This document shows, piece by piece, positions 37,494 through 46,952 of a DNA stretch of 64,000 nucleotides (positions are counted from its first letter, which is position 1; each line of letters starts with the position of its first letter). The DNA is from Marinomonas hwangdonensis (GTDB lineage: Bacteria; Pseudomonadota; Gammaproteobacteria; Pseudomonadales; Marinomonadaceae), in the NCBI RefSeq assembly GCF_003721245.1, contig NZ_RIZG01000002.1, positions 124,001-188,000 on the forward strand, written 5' to 3'. The notes under the pieces were generated by a model. That model had not been told where the DNA came from. It did no database searches and saw only the letters and a list, made by a program, of their open reading frames with translations. The position numbers and the translations under genes were made by a program.

Positions 37494-39758
37494 ATGAGCA
37501 CTCTCACAGTTACAAAACGTAACGGGAAGACCGAAAATATCAACCTAGAAAAAATCCACAAAGTCATCGCGTGGGCTGCTGAGGGTTTAGAAAATGTATC
37601 TGTTTCTCAAGTAGAACTAAAAGCACGAATTCAATTCTTTGAAGGCATTCGTACTACGGACATTCATGAGACTCTGATCAAGTCATCCGCTGACTTAATC
37701 TCTGAGAACACCCCAGACTACCAATACCTTGCCGCCCGATTGGCCATCTTTCATCTAAGAAAGAAAGCCTTTGGGGATTTTGAGCCGCCTCATCTTTATA
37801 CTCATGTTAAAAACTTGGTCGGGCAAAAACGCTACGATGCTCATCTTTTGGAAGACTATTCAGAAGATGATTTTAACCAGATGAATGATTTTATCGATCA
37901 TTCACGCGACATGAACTTTTCCTATGCTGCCGTGAAGCAACTGGAAGGCAAGTATCTGGTACAAAACCGCGTTACTGGCGAAATCTATGAGAGCCCACAG
38001 TTTATTTATATTCTCGTTGCGGCCTGCCTCTTTGCCGGTTACGACAAACATGAGCGCCTAAATCTGATTCGTCGTTTTTACGATGCGGTGTCTAAATTTA
38101 AAATTTCTTTGCCGACGCCTATCATGTCTGGCATCCGCACACCAACTCGTCAGTTCAGTAGTTGTGTATTGATTGAATGTGGTGATTCCCTAGACTCAAT
38201 CAACGCCACCTCAAGCGCTATTGTTAAGTACGTTAGCCAACGCGCAGGTATTGGCGTGAACGCCGGTGCGATTCGTGCGCTGGGTAGCCCTATTCGCGGT
38301 GGTGAAGCTTTCCATACGGGTTGTATCCCTTTCTACAAACACTTCCAAACAGCGGTAAAAAGCTGCTCTCAAGGCGGTGTACGTGGTGGTGCTGCCACAG
38401 TTTTTTATCCTATTTGGCATTTAGAAGTGGAAAGCCTACTGGTATTGAAAAACAACCGCGGTGTTGAAGAGAACCGTGTTCGTCACCTAGATTACGGCGT
38501 GCAGTTTAACCGTTTGATGTATCAACGTCTGATAAAAGGCGGCAACATCACGCTGTTTAGTCCATCCGATGTACCGGGATTGTACGATGCCTTCTTTGCA
38601 GACCAAGAGGAGTTTGATCGCCTCTATACCCTGTATGAGCAAGATGCCTCTATTCGCAAGCAAACTATTAAAGCCAGCGAGTTGTTTACTTTGTTTGCTT
38701 CTGAACGTGCAAGCACTGGCCGCATCTATTTACAGAACGTTGATCATTGCAACACACACAGTCCTTTTGACCCTAAAGTTGCCCCGGTAAAACAGAGCAA
38801 CCTGTGTTTAGAAATTGCATTACCAACGAAACCCTTAAACAGTGTAGATGACCCAGAGGGTGAAATTGCCCTGTGTACTTTGTCCGCGTTTAACTTGGGA
38901 ACCTTGAACAATCTTGACGAGCTAGAAGAGCTGGCAGAATTGATTGTTCGCGCTTTAGACAGCTTACTGGACTACCAAAACTATCCGATTCCTGCCGCTC
39001 AACGTGCCACTGAAATGCGTCGCACACTCGGTGTTGGGGTCATTAACTATGCGTATTACTTAGCAAAAAATGGTGTCAAATACTCTGACGGCAGTGCGAA
39101 CCAGCTGACTCATGATACCTTTGAAGCCATTCAATACTATTTGCTAAAAGCATCAAACAAGCTGGCTAAAGAGTTTGGACCATGCCTTGCTTTTAATGAA
39201 ACCACCTATTCAAAAGGTGTGTTGCCAATTGACAGCTACAAGAAAGAAATTGACGCAATTTGTTCACCAAAACTGAACTATGATTGGGAGTCTTTACGTA
39301 CAAGCATTGTAGAACATGGCCTTCGTAACTCAACCTTAACCGCGTTGATGCCATCTGAAACCTCGTCTCAGATAAGCAATGCGACCAACGGCATAGAGCC
39401 ACCTCGCGGCTTTGTGTCTGTGAAAGCCAGTAAAGACGGCATTTTGAAGCAGGTCGTGCCTGAATTTGAACGGTTAAAACAGGACTATGAGCTTTTGTGG
39501 ACCATTCCATCAAACGATGGTTATTTGCAACTCGTTGGTATTATGCAGAAATTTGTTGACCAAGCGATTTCCGCCAATACTAACTATGATCCGCAAAAAT
39601 TTGATGCACAAAAAGTCCCCATGAAAGTCATTTTGAAAGACTTGCTGACAGCGTACAAATACGGCGTTAAAACGCTTTATTATCACAATACTCGTGATGG
39701 TGCGGATGATAAGCAAGAAGATATGGATGACTGCGCAGGCGGCGCGTGCAAAATATAA
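37494..39758 (+). CDS. nrdA: Class Ia ribonucleoside-diphosphate reductase, alpha subunit
   Basis: A 754-residue catalytic subunit. I chose the ATG at 37494 because E. coli NrdA begins a similar distance before VTKR-G, and GGGAAAAC lies upstream; an ATG at 37479 would add five residues. The N-terminal ATP cone (about 1-90) gives dATP allosteric control. The barrel domain carries the active-site and radical-chain cysteines, and the C-terminal CAGGACKI holds the two redox cysteines that relay reducing power from thioredoxin. It forms an NrdR-controlled operon with nrdB and a ferredoxin. Confidence 0.96.
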   Translation: MSTLTVTKRNGKTENINLEKIHKVIAWAAEGLENVSVSQVELKARIQFFEGIRTTDIHETLIKSSADLISENTPDYQYLAARLAIFHLRKKAFGDFEPPHLYTHVKNLVGQKRYDAHLLEDYSEDDFNQMNDFIDHSRDMNFSYAAVKQLEGKYLVQNRVTGEIYESPQFIYILVAACLFAGYDKHERLNLIRRFYDAVSKFKISLPTPIMSGIRTPTRQFSSCVLIECGDSLDSINATSSAIVKYVSQRAGIGVNAGAIRALGSPIRGGEAFHTGCIPFYKHFQTAVKSCSQGGVRGGAATVFYPIWHLEVESLLVLKNNRGVEENRVRHLDYGVQFNRLMYQRLIKGGNITLFSPSDVPGLYDAFFADQEEFDRLYTLYEQDASIRKQTIKASELFTLFASERASTGRIYLQNVDHCNTHSPFDPKVAPVKQSNLCLEIALPTKPLNSVDDPEGEIALCTLSAFNLGTLNNLDELEELAELIVRALDSLLDYQNYPIPAAQRATEMRRTLGVGVINYAYYLAKNGVKYSDGSANQLTHDTFEAIQYYLLKASNKLAKEFGPCLAFNETTYSKGVLPIDSYKKEIDAICSPKLNYDWESLRTSIVEHGLRNSTLTALMPSETSSQISNATNGIEPPRGFVSVKASKDGILKQVVPEFERLKQDYELLWTIPSNDGYLQLVGIMQKFVDQAISANTNYDPQKFDAQKVPMKVILKDLLTAYKYGVKTLYYHNTRDGADDKQEDMDDCAGGACKI

Positions 39759-39780
39759 CCATTCAATTATGGCTCTTAAC

Positions 39781-39806
39781 AAGCCTCACTTTTTACAGTG
39801 AGGCTT
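39781..39806 (+). terminator. Hairpin between nrdA and nrdB
   Basis: A perfect 10-bp stem (39781-39790 with 39797-39806) with a six-base loop lies 22 bp after nrdA. It has no T-run, so it may be a partial terminator or mRNA-stability element setting the alpha:beta ratio. The rest of the 185 bp gap shows no NrdR box. Confidence 0.55.
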
Positions 39807-39943
39807 TGTGAGTTCTACACAGAACAGTACGACGAAAAGTACACACGCAAATAATCGATATTAACGGCGACGTTTACAGACAGCTACTCAGTGCCAGCAC
39901 TCAGTAAAATAACGTCCTACGCTTTTGAGGAATGTCCTGATAT

Positions 39944-41077
39944 ATGAGTTACTCAACATTCAACCGCAAACATTTTGACAGCACTAAAGAGCCGATGTTC
40001 TTTGGTGAAAATGTGAACGTTGCTCGCTACGACCAACAAAAGCACCCTATTTTTGAAAAACTGATTGAAAAACAATTGTCGTTTTTCTGGCGTCCCGAGG
40101 AAGTAGACCTTTCAAATGACCGCAAAGACTTTCAACGATTGGAAGAGCACGAACAACACATTTTCCTTAGCAATTTAAAGTATCAGACATTGCTTGATAG
40201 TGTACAGGGCCGCTCCCCTAACGTTGCCTTCTTGCCCATTGTGTCTTTGCCTGAATTGGAAACTTGGATAGAAACTTGGTCGTTCAGTGAAACCATACAC
40301 AGCCGCTCCTATACTCACATCATTCGTAATATAGTCAATGATCCAAGTAAGATTTTTGATGACATAGTCACCAATGACGAAATCACCAAGCGCGCAGACA
40401 GTGTGTCAAAATACTATGATCGCTTGATCGAAATGGTCAATATCTACAATACTATGGGAATGGGGACCTTTCACATTCCAGGCAAAGGTGACGTTGAAGT
40501 CTCCATGCCTAAATTAAAAAAAGCGCTGTACCTGACAATAGCATCAGTCAACGTATTAGAAGCGATTCGTTTCTACGTCAGTTTTGCCTGTAGCTTTGCG
40601 TTCGCTGAACGCACCTTGATGGAAGGCAACGCCAAAATCATTAAGCTTATCGCTCGCGACGAAGCTCTGCACCTAACCGGTACACAGCATATGCTAAATC
40701 TAATGGCATCCGGCCGGGACGATCCTGAAATGGCTGTCATCGCAGCACAATGCCAAGAAGAAGTGCGTAACATCTTTATCGAAGCCGCTGAGCAAGAAAA
40801 AGAATGGGCAACGTATTTGTTTAAAGATGGATCAATGATTGGCCTAAATGCTCAAATCCTTGGTCAGTATGTGGAATACATTACCAATATACGCATGCAA
40901 GCAGTAGGGCTTGAAACCTGCTTCAACACAAAACACAACCCCATCCCATGGATCAATGCTTGGCTGGTGAGTGATAACGTGCAAGTCGCCCCGCAGGAAG
41001 CGGAAATAAGCTCCTATTTGGTTGGGCAGACTGACAACCAACTTGACGACTCTGACTTTGATGACTTCGACCTCTAA
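39944..41077 (+). CDS. nrdB: Class Ia ribonucleoside-diphosphate reductase, beta subunit
   Basis: A 377-residue radical-generating subunit. Di-iron ligands and the tyrosyl radical are in place: Asp85 (YQTLLDS), Glu116 and His119 (FSETIHS) and Tyr123 (SRSYTHI), the same pattern as E. coli Tyr122. Further ligands lie in later helices ([12 protein letters not shown]). The ferredoxin gene overlaps its 3' end by 17 bp. Confidence 0.96.
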   Translation: MSYSTFNRKHFDSTKEPMFFGENVNVARYDQQKHPIFEKLIEKQLSFFWRPEEVDLSNDRKDFQRLEEHEQHIFLSNLKYQTLLDSVQGRSPNVAFLPIVSLPELETWIETWSFSETIHSRSYTHIIRNIVNDPSKIFDDIVTNDEITKRADSVSKYYDRLIEMVNIYNTMGMGTFHIPGKGDVEVSMPKLKKALYLTIASVNVLEAIRFYVSFACSFAFAERTLMEGNAKIIKLIARDEALHLTGTQHMLNLMASGRDDPEMAVIAAQCQEEVRNIFIEAAEQEKEWATYLFKDGSMIGLNAQILGQYVEYITNIRMQAVGLETCFNTKHNPIPWINAWLVSDNVQVAPQEAEISSYLVGQTDNQLDDSDFDDFDL

Positions 41078-41357
41078 GGTGAGTACTGTCGCCAACAAGG
41101 ACGCGGTACACCGCGTCCTATTGGGTAAAAAACAGATATTGGTAACGGAAGAAGAGCCGCTACTAGTGCAGCTAGAACGAGCAGGCATTCACGTTGAATA
41201 CCAATGTCGTGAAGGCTACTGCTCTTCCTGCTCGATAAAGCTTTTATGGGGCAATGTGAGCTATCCGTTCGAGCCCTTAGCCTGGGTGCAAAGTGGGTAT
41301 TTGCTCGCCTGTTGTGCCATAGTCAAAAGCGACATAGAGATTGCCTTTTTTGACTAA
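41061..41357 (+). CDS. 2Fe-2S ferredoxin, YfaE-like NrdB activase
   Basis: A 98-residue plant-type ferredoxin. The cluster motif C-x4-C-x2-C is CREGYCSSC and the distal Cys is in LLACC. YfaE in E. coli supplies electrons to rebuild the NrdB di-iron tyrosyl cofactor, and the gene is placed after nrdB there too. The start is probably the ATG at 41061, which overlaps nrdB by 17 bp; a GTG at 41079 just past the nrdB stop is the alternative. A perfect hairpin lies within its first codons. Confidence 0.9.
   Translation: MTSTSKVSTVANKDAVHRVLLGKKQILVTEEEPLLVQLERAGIHVEYQCREGYCSSCSIKLLWGNVSYPFEPLAWVQSGYLLACCAIVKSDIEIAFFD
41098..41119 (+). other. Perfect inverted repeat inside the ferredoxin 5' coding region
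   Basis: Nine bases (41098-41106) pair exactly with 41111-41119 around a TACA loop, giving a GC-rich stem about 20-40 bases downstream of both possible start codons. It could slow translation of the ferredoxin relative to NrdB or stabilise upstream mRNA. Confidence 0.5.
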
Positions 41358-41418
41358 CAAGAATGTTTCAGCCAACAAGTTTAGCTATAATCAAGTTTGA
41401 CTGTAAAAGAGTCGAATA

Positions 41419-42024
41419 CTACCGTAACGTACGGTAACCTGCATAAATGCGCGTTGCCGTCGTCACCCAGCAAATCGCCCCAAAGCCATACGCCAACCAA
41501 ACAAAATACTCAGGCAACATACAAATCAACACAAGAAAGGCAATTGTTTCGCTACCCTCTGCTAATCCGCCCAAAAAATACAAAGATTTCCGCCCATAAT
41601 CCAAACGCTCGATACTCCGCTTTTCCGCCATAATGGCAAAGGCTAAGAAGCTACTGCCCGTTCCCATAAAAGAAAAAATAACAAAACTGGCGGCCAAAGC
41701 GTTTTCCAACGGATTCATCAAGGCAAAACCAAACACGATCGCAGAATAAAAAATGAAATCCAGCGTAATATCCAAATAGCCCCCAAGATCGGTCGGACCT
41801 TGCACTCTTGCCACAGCCCCATCTAACCCGTCCATTAAGCGGTTCATAATGATCAAAAGCAACGCCAGTCCAGTTTGCTCAAAATACAAAGCGGGCACCG
41901 CCATCATGCCAACAACAAAACCCAACACGGTAATCCAATTGGCTTTTACTCCACATTTATCGATCACTAAGGCACTCGAGTGCAAAGGACGCTTTAGGTT
42001 TTTAATAAAAAACGTGTCAAACAT
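41419..42024 (-). CDS. CDP-alcohol phosphatidyltransferase family protein
   Basis: A 201-residue integral membrane enzyme. The metal-binding signature D-x2-D-G-x2-A-R-x7-G-x3-D-x3-D is seen from Asp65 to Asp89 (DGLDGAVAR, GGYLDITLD). About six hydrophobic helices are apparent. The family joins a CDP-linked lipid to an alcohol to make phospholipids; the acceptor cannot be told. It faces the nrd operon tail to tail and is divergent from the esterase gene. Confidence 0.88.
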   Translation of the reverse strand: MFDTFFIKNLKRPLHSSALVIDKCGVKANWITVLGFVVGMMAVPALYFEQTGLALLLIIMNRLMDGLDGAVARVQGPTDLGGYLDITLDFIFYSAIVFGFALMNPLENALAASFVIFSFMGTGSSFLAFAIMAEKRSIERLDYGRKSLYFLGGLAEGSETIAFLVLICMLPEYFVWLAYGFGAICWVTTATRIYAGYRTLR

Positions 42025-42175
42025 AAGAAATAACCTTGATTTGATAAAACAGGAATTTTAAAGACTTGATACAATACATTAGCAGCACAACGTCGAATAC
42101 CATCACCAAAACACACTGTACAAAAGCATACAGTAAAACACGCATCTTTCTACTTGATAGCTTATTAGGTTTTTT

Positions 42176-42937
42176 ATGATCAACGCAAAAAAATACGGCC
42201 ACTCTGGCCCCAACCTCATTGTGATACATGGCTTATTTGGCAACGCGGATAACTGGCACTCCATCGCACAAAGTCTTGCAGAACAATTTACGGTTTACTG
42301 TGTCGACCTACCCAATCATGGCAAATCAGCGCCAATGAAAGAGGCCAGCTACCCAAAAATGGCAGACGCCCTTCTCAGTTGGGCAAGCACAAATGGTATC
42401 GACTCCTTCTATTTGTTGGGCCATTCAATGGGAGGAAAGGTGGCTATGCAAATGGCATCGTTGGCAAAGCCCTCTGTGATTGAAAAACTCATCGTGGTCG
42501 ACATCGCCCCAGTAGATTATCAGGCTAGCCATACTCGAATTTTGGAAGGGCTTAATGCCATTAATGCGGTCGACATTCCCTCTCGCAAGGCAGCGGATAA
42601 GATATTGAGCCAATATGAAGACAACTTGGCAATAAGACAGTTTTTACTAAAAAATCTCATCCGTACAGACAAAGGCTACCAATTGGCGTTATCAATAGAC
42701 AATATTGCAGACAGTTACCACACCATATTGCAAAAGCCGGTAATGAATAGCCCTATTGATATTCCTACTCTTTTTATTAAAGGCGAACGCTCTGACTATA
42801 TTGTCCAACAGTACCAGACCGCGATTACGACCTTGTTTCCTCAGGTGAGTGTCAAAGTGATTGCTGAGGCGGGGCATTGGCTTCATGCCGAGAAACCTCT
42901 GCCGTTTACGAGCCTTGTAAAGCGCTTTTTATCCTGA
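42176..42937 (+). CDS. Alpha/beta hydrolase, YbfF-like esterase
   Basis: A 253-residue alpha/beta hydrolase. The oxyanion region is IHGLFGNADNW, the nucleophile Ser84 is in GHSMGG and the catalytic His is in EAGHWLHAEKP near the C-terminus. The order of motifs resembles E. coli YbfF, an esterase active on acyl-CoA-type and short esters. Its TGA directly abuts the stop codon of the convergent downstream gene, with no intergenic base. Confidence 0.85.
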   Translation: MINAKKYGHSGPNLIVIHGLFGNADNWHSIAQSLAEQFTVYCVDLPNHGKSAPMKEASYPKMADALLSWASTNGIDSFYLLGHSMGGKVAMQMASLAKPSVIEKLIVVDIAPVDYQASHTRILEGLNAINAVDIPSRKAADKILSQYEDNLAIRQFLLKNLIRTDKGYQLALSIDNIADSYHTILQKPVMNSPIDIPTLFIKGERSDYIVQQYQTAITTLFPQVSVKVIAEAGHWLHAEKPLPFTSLVKRFLS

Positions 42938-43849
42938 TTAGTCACACTGTGTGTCAGAGCACAGGCCGTATTCGTCTCGCAAAAAAGCCGCAGAAGGTGG
43001 AACAATACCGTAAGCTTTAATCAAATGTGGATTAAAGCTTACGCGTAACTTATCAGGATACTGAGCGGGCAGCAGCACCCTTGAAGAATGCCATACTGTA
43101 ATATGATTCGTCAGAACCTGAAGCTTAACCTCGGTATCTGAGTCTATGGCAAGCAATGCACCCGCTTTCACAAAAGGCAAGAAAGGCCCTACCATCACCT
43201 GGCGCTTATAAAAAAGCAATTTGAGAATATCTTGCGCTAACGTATTTTGATACAACTCAGAGTCCACCAAAGAAAAAATCATTGCTGACTCTTCTAAAAC
43301 AAAATTCACTGACTTCAACACCGACAGACGATCTAATTCTGTATGATGAAAGTTAAGCTCAAAACCGTATTCTTTTGCCTGACGTGACATACTTTCTTGA
43401 TCAATCAGCAGATGATCACTATGAAGAACCGCAAGCGGCTTGCGGTCAAACCAAATGGCTTTAAGCAAAGCAAACCGAGTATCCAAAGGTGCCCCTGAAA
43501 AAACCGCACTACTCGGCACAGAACAATCAAACTGGGCTTTCTGAAACTCTTCTTTACCAATAAATACCGCTACCACAACCCCCTTAGACAAAGAGGAACA
43601 TACCTGTTGCGCACTTTTAACGCCAACAGTTACGATAAGATCATCCTCTTTCAGCTTTTGAGCTGAATTTTCTAAAAAAGCATGACTGCGCACAGGCACC
43701 AGCGATACATCGAGTAATAAACGTCGGTCGAGCTCAAACACAAAGGACCGAGCAACCCTTTCTTCCATGTCATGCACAACATAAACCGCTGCAAATACCT
43801 TCGTAGAAGAAAACAACAGCAATAGCGTAATCCAAAAAATCCTTTTCAC
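42938..43849 (-). CDS. Periplasmic protein resembling ABC_sub_bind substrate-binding proteins
   Basis: A 303-residue secreted protein with a signal peptide cleaved after about Ala20 (KVFAA). The core (DLIVTVGVKSAQQVC, VVVAVFIGKEEF, AVFSGAPLDTRFALLKAI) follows the two-lobed pattern of PF04392-type binding proteins, a family that includes TrpX. Resemblance is by eye and moderate. No ABC permease or ATPase is adjacent. It is the last gene of a pheA/TonB-receptor operon, 17 bp after the receptor, and may pass a ligand taken up by that receptor or sense it. Confidence 0.6.
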   Translation of the reverse strand: MKRIFWITLLLLFSSTKVFAAVYVVHDMEERVARSFVFELDRRLLLDVSLVPVRSHAFLENSAQKLKEDDLIVTVGVKSAQQVCSSLSKGVVVAVFIGKEEFQKAQFDCSVPSSAVFSGAPLDTRFALLKAIWFDRKPLAVLHSDHLLIDQESMSRQAKEYGFELNFHHTELDRLSVLKSVNFVLEESAMIFSLVDSELYQNTLAQDILKLLFYKRQVMVGPFLPFVKAGALLAIDSDTEVKLQVLTNHITVWHSSRVLLPAQYPDKLRVSFNPHLIKAYGIVPPSAAFLRDEYGLCSDTQCD

Positions 43850-43866
43850 GTTTCTTTTAATCCCAC

Positions 43867-45888
43867 TTAAAAAGTGATGTTAGTAAAAACATAAGCAAAA
43901 CGATCATCGGCTAGATTATTGTGTTTTCTCACGAGCGCATTTTTATCTAGTCGAGCTTCCATACCAATGCCTAACGTAGCTTTAGAATATCCACCTAAAG
44001 TCAATCTATAAGATAGCCAAGTATTGAGAAACTGGTAGTTTTTATTTGCCAATTTATCGGCATAAAAATAATAGCCATTCACTGCCCATACGTCGGCAAA
44101 TGGCACACTACCAAACAAAGACATCATATTCGGTGTCGTAGACTCTAACAGCGACGCATTCTGAGTCTGTGTGTCTTGATAAGCATAGGTAACGCGAGCC
44201 ATGGCACCCGAACGAAAGCGCCAATCAAGCTCGATCTCGGCGCCCCGGATAGTCACATCCTCAACAACGCCCTCTTGAATCGGCCTATCAGCCCCAAAAA
44301 GTGCCGAAAAGTGCTTTTTACTTAACACCATATCTTGCACTTTATCGTGGTAAAACTTGAGGTCTAAAGATACCCCTTGACTAGGCCAGTAATGAAAATA
44401 CCCCATTTCATAAGACGTAATCTCCTCACTCTTCTCGCCATTAAGTGCGTAACTGGTCGTGGATACTTCTCCACTTGTCAAGGTATAACGCCAGCGAAAA
44501 AACTGATCCGATATATCGGGTGTACGCACCGCTTGAGAAACATTCATACGAACCGATTCTCGCTCAGACAATTTATAAGTCGCGCCTAGCTTGGGGGAGA
44601 AAAAAGTACCTCCCATCTGGCTGCGCTCTAGCATGGCACCCGTGTTTAGTACCCAGTCGTCCCCGAGTAAATACTCTAAATTAGACGACCCCCGAAACAC
44701 TTCATCACCGGCTTTGCCTGACAGATAAAGATCCGAGTCAGCTTCATCCCAACGATACCCTAGCGAACTAATTACTCTGAGCCGCTCCGATGCTTTCCAA
44801 TCACTTTGAAGCTCGAGGTCATGACGCGTTTCAAACAAGTCAACCGAATACGCTTTATTCACATTCACAGCACTGACACCGCCAAAAACTTCGTTATAAA
44901 ACTCCGGCGTTAACAAGACTTCATGGTATTCATTCAAATCCGATTGGTCGTAATAATATTGCAGCTTTATTTCATGGTCAGCGGATAACTGTTGACGATA
45001 AGCTAACTTAATATGTTCCCGGTCAACGAGTCGCATTGGCTGATTAGTGTCGTAATTTCCACTTCGAGAACGATTAGAAACATATTGAGACGGTTCAACA
45101 CGATCCCGTAGCTGACTAGCACCCATGTCAATATCAAACGAGCGATTAGACATGTCTTTCTGCATCACCACATTGCCCATCACAGAGCGATGACCATCGT
45201 GGCGAGGACGACCTGAAGCGTCTTCATCAAATCCTTGAACTGAATTAATAGACGCCGACGCCCGATAGCTCCACTCGTCACTTAAACGGCTTTGTTGACC
45301 AAATAAACGGTAGTCACCACGAGAACCTGAGTAAGCAGAAACACTTGATCCTAACGTTTCTAGAGGCGTACGAGTGATGATATTAACAACAGCAAAAAAA
45401 GAATTAATACCGTAACTGGCGGCGTTAGGGCCTCGGTTTACTTCGACTCGCGCCACATCTTCAATGTTGAGCGGCAAGGTTGCCCACTCGACACGTGCCA
45501 AGCCCGCACTGTAAACAGAACGACCATTGACCAAGACTTGGATACGCCGATATTCATCCAGCTGTGTGCCGTGGTACGAGACAATCTTTTGACTGGAGGT
45601 CTTAAAAGGCGCCACAGAAAAGCCCGGAACAAACTGCAAAAGATCTTCCACATACTGCATATTGATGCGACGGATAAACTCCCCGTCCAACACCGACAAG
45701 GTAGAAGATACATTGACTCTTGGCTGCGGCATTTTAGAAGGGGTAACAACAACGGGGATGGCGCTTAAAAAGCTGTCATACCCTGCAAAACTCAACTCAC
45801 GACCAAATGCATCCTCGTTGGCTTCAGCAAGCACATTGCCGCACACCAACACCCCAACAGCAATCCATTGAAAACCCATTCCTTTCAT
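43867..45888 (-). CDS. TonB-dependent outer-membrane receptor
   Basis: A 673-residue receptor with a signal peptide (cleavage near AEA-22). The plug domain starts with IPVVVTPSKMPQPRVNVSSTLSVLDGEFI, the first part being TonB-box-like, and contains QVLVNGRSVY and RVEVNRGPNAASYGINSFFAVVNIITR. A 22-strand barrel follows and ends in a terminal aromatic residue (NITF). The plug resembles vitamin B12/colicin-type receptors, but the ligand is unknown. Its ATG shares one base with the pheA stop (TAATG), so it is translationally coupled to pheA. Confidence 0.88.
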   Translation of the reverse strand: MKGMGFQWIAVGVLVCGNVLAEANEDAFGRELSFAGYDSFLSAIPVVVTPSKMPQPRVNVSSTLSVLDGEFIRRINMQYVEDLLQFVPGFSVAPFKTSSQKIVSYHGTQLDEYRRIQVLVNGRSVYSAGLARVEWATLPLNIEDVARVEVNRGPNAASYGINSFFAVVNIITRTPLETLGSSVSAYSGSRGDYRLFGQQSRLSDEWSYRASASINSVQGFDEDASGRPRHDGHRSVMGNVVMQKDMSNRSFDIDMGASQLRDRVEPSQYVSNRSRSGNYDTNQPMRLVDREHIKLAYRQQLSADHEIKLQYYYDQSDLNEYHEVLLTPEFYNEVFGGVSAVNVNKAYSVDLFETRHDLELQSDWKASERLRVISSLGYRWDEADSDLYLSGKAGDEVFRGSSNLEYLLGDDWVLNTGAMLERSQMGGTFFSPKLGATYKLSERESVRMNVSQAVRTPDISDQFFRWRYTLTSGEVSTTSYALNGEKSEEITSYEMGYFHYWPSQGVSLDLKFYHDKVQDMVLSKKHFSALFGADRPIQEGVVEDVTIRGAEIELDWRFRSGAMARVTYAYQDTQTQNASLLESTTPNMMSLFGSVPFADVWAVNGYYFYADKLANKNYQFLNTWLSYRLTLGGYSKATLGIGMEARLDKNALVRKHNNLADDRFAYVFTNITF

Positions 45889-46754
45889 TATTTTAACCTG
45901 TAATCATCCGCTAAATAGGTTCCCAGTATTCGTACTTCTTCAGAGAAAAAACCTAATTCTTCAAGCGCCGCCTGCATGGCAGAGGACTGAAAGTGTGCCT
46001 CGACATCGACGTAAAACTGAGTCGCGGTGAAATGCCCGTTGACCATGTAACTTTCCAGCTTCAACATATTGATGCCTTGCGTCGCAAAACCACCCATGGC
46101 CTTGTATAAAGCCGCTGGAATGTTGCGTACACGAAACATAAAAGACGTTATGTACGTTTGATGAGGTTCATACACGGGCATTTTTTGTTGGCGCGCAAAA
46201 ACCAAAAAGCGAGTGGTGTTACCAACGGTGTCATTAAAATGTGATTGCAGTATCTGGAGTCCATACAGTTCCGCGGCTAATTCTGACGAAATGACCGCCA
46301 ACCCCGGCTCTTCGATTTCTGAAATGTGCTTAGCCGCACCAGCGGTGTCATACATGGCTTGGCTTTTTGCGCCTAAGGCTTTGATATTGCGGTCGCATTG
46401 AGCCAAGGCTTGTGGATGACTGCCAATTCGAGTGATTTGATCTATTGTCATAGTGTGGCGGCCAATAAGACAATGATTTACTGGCTCAAAATGCTCTTTC
46501 ACCACATAAAGCTGAGTTCGCTGCAACTCGCGGTAAATTTCTTCAACGCGGCCTGCCGTAGAATTCTCAACGGGTATCATTGCATAATAGGCGTCGCCTT
46601 TTTCAACCATCTGAAGTGCATCAACAAAAGTCGCACAGTTCACATTGGTCCAATCGGGAAACGTGTGCGTGCAGGCCAGATGAGAGTAGGCCCCGGGCTC
46701 TCCTTGATAGGCCACTATTTGGGTAGCATCAAGCGTTAAATATTGGTCTGGCAT
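45888..46754 (-). CDS. pheA: Monofunctional prephenate dehydratase
   Basis: A 288-residue enzyme converting prephenate to phenylpyruvate. The dehydratase domain has IPVENSTAGRV (~61-70) and the catalytic TTRF at 180-183. A C-terminal ACT domain (~201-285) carries GGFATQGINMLKLESYM, the position where E. coli has ESRP. The chorismate mutase domain that is fused in most gammaproteobacterial PheA proteins is absent, and the ACT sequence resembles alphaproteobacterial versions. It leads an operon with a TonB receptor and a periplasmic binding-like protein. The 198 bp upstream show no Phe-rich leader peptide. Confidence 0.9.
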   Translation of the reverse strand: MPDQYLTLDATQIVAYQGEPGAYSHLACTHTFPDWTNVNCATFVDALQMVEKGDAYYAMIPVENSTAGRVEEIYRELQRTQLYVVKEHFEPVNHCLIGRHTMTIDQITRIGSHPQALAQCDRNIKALGAKSQAMYDTAGAAKHISEIEEPGLAVISSELAAELYGLQILQSHFNDTVGNTTRFLVFARQQKMPVYEPHQTYITSFMFRVRNIPAALYKAMGGFATQGINMLKLESYMVNGHFTATQFYVDVEAHFQSSAMQAALEELGFFSEEVRILGTYLADDYRLK

Positions 46755-46952
46755 GGTAATATAACTTCTTCGTCAGATACTGGATCAAGATAATGGCATC
46801 TATGATACACAAAAAAGACGAAGGCCTGTGTCCAAAAAAACAGACTATGATTAAATTATTTTAATTGATTACGACATACGTTCTAAAAAGAACCAGAAGT
46901 GACATTGAGTAAAGAGAAACAAAGCACCTAACCCATTAGGCGACGCATCCCC

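Noticed and set aside
41397..41633. 78-codon plus-strand frame after the ferredoxin gene
   Set aside because: Overlaps the CDP-alcohol phosphatidyltransferase C-terminus on the other strand and has low-complexity Thr/Ser/Pro content without a ribosome site.
46755..46952. Phe-rich leader peptide or attenuator before pheA
   Set aside because: The reverse strand has a 14-codon frame with a single Phe codon and no terminator/antiterminator pair, so no attenuation signal is supported.
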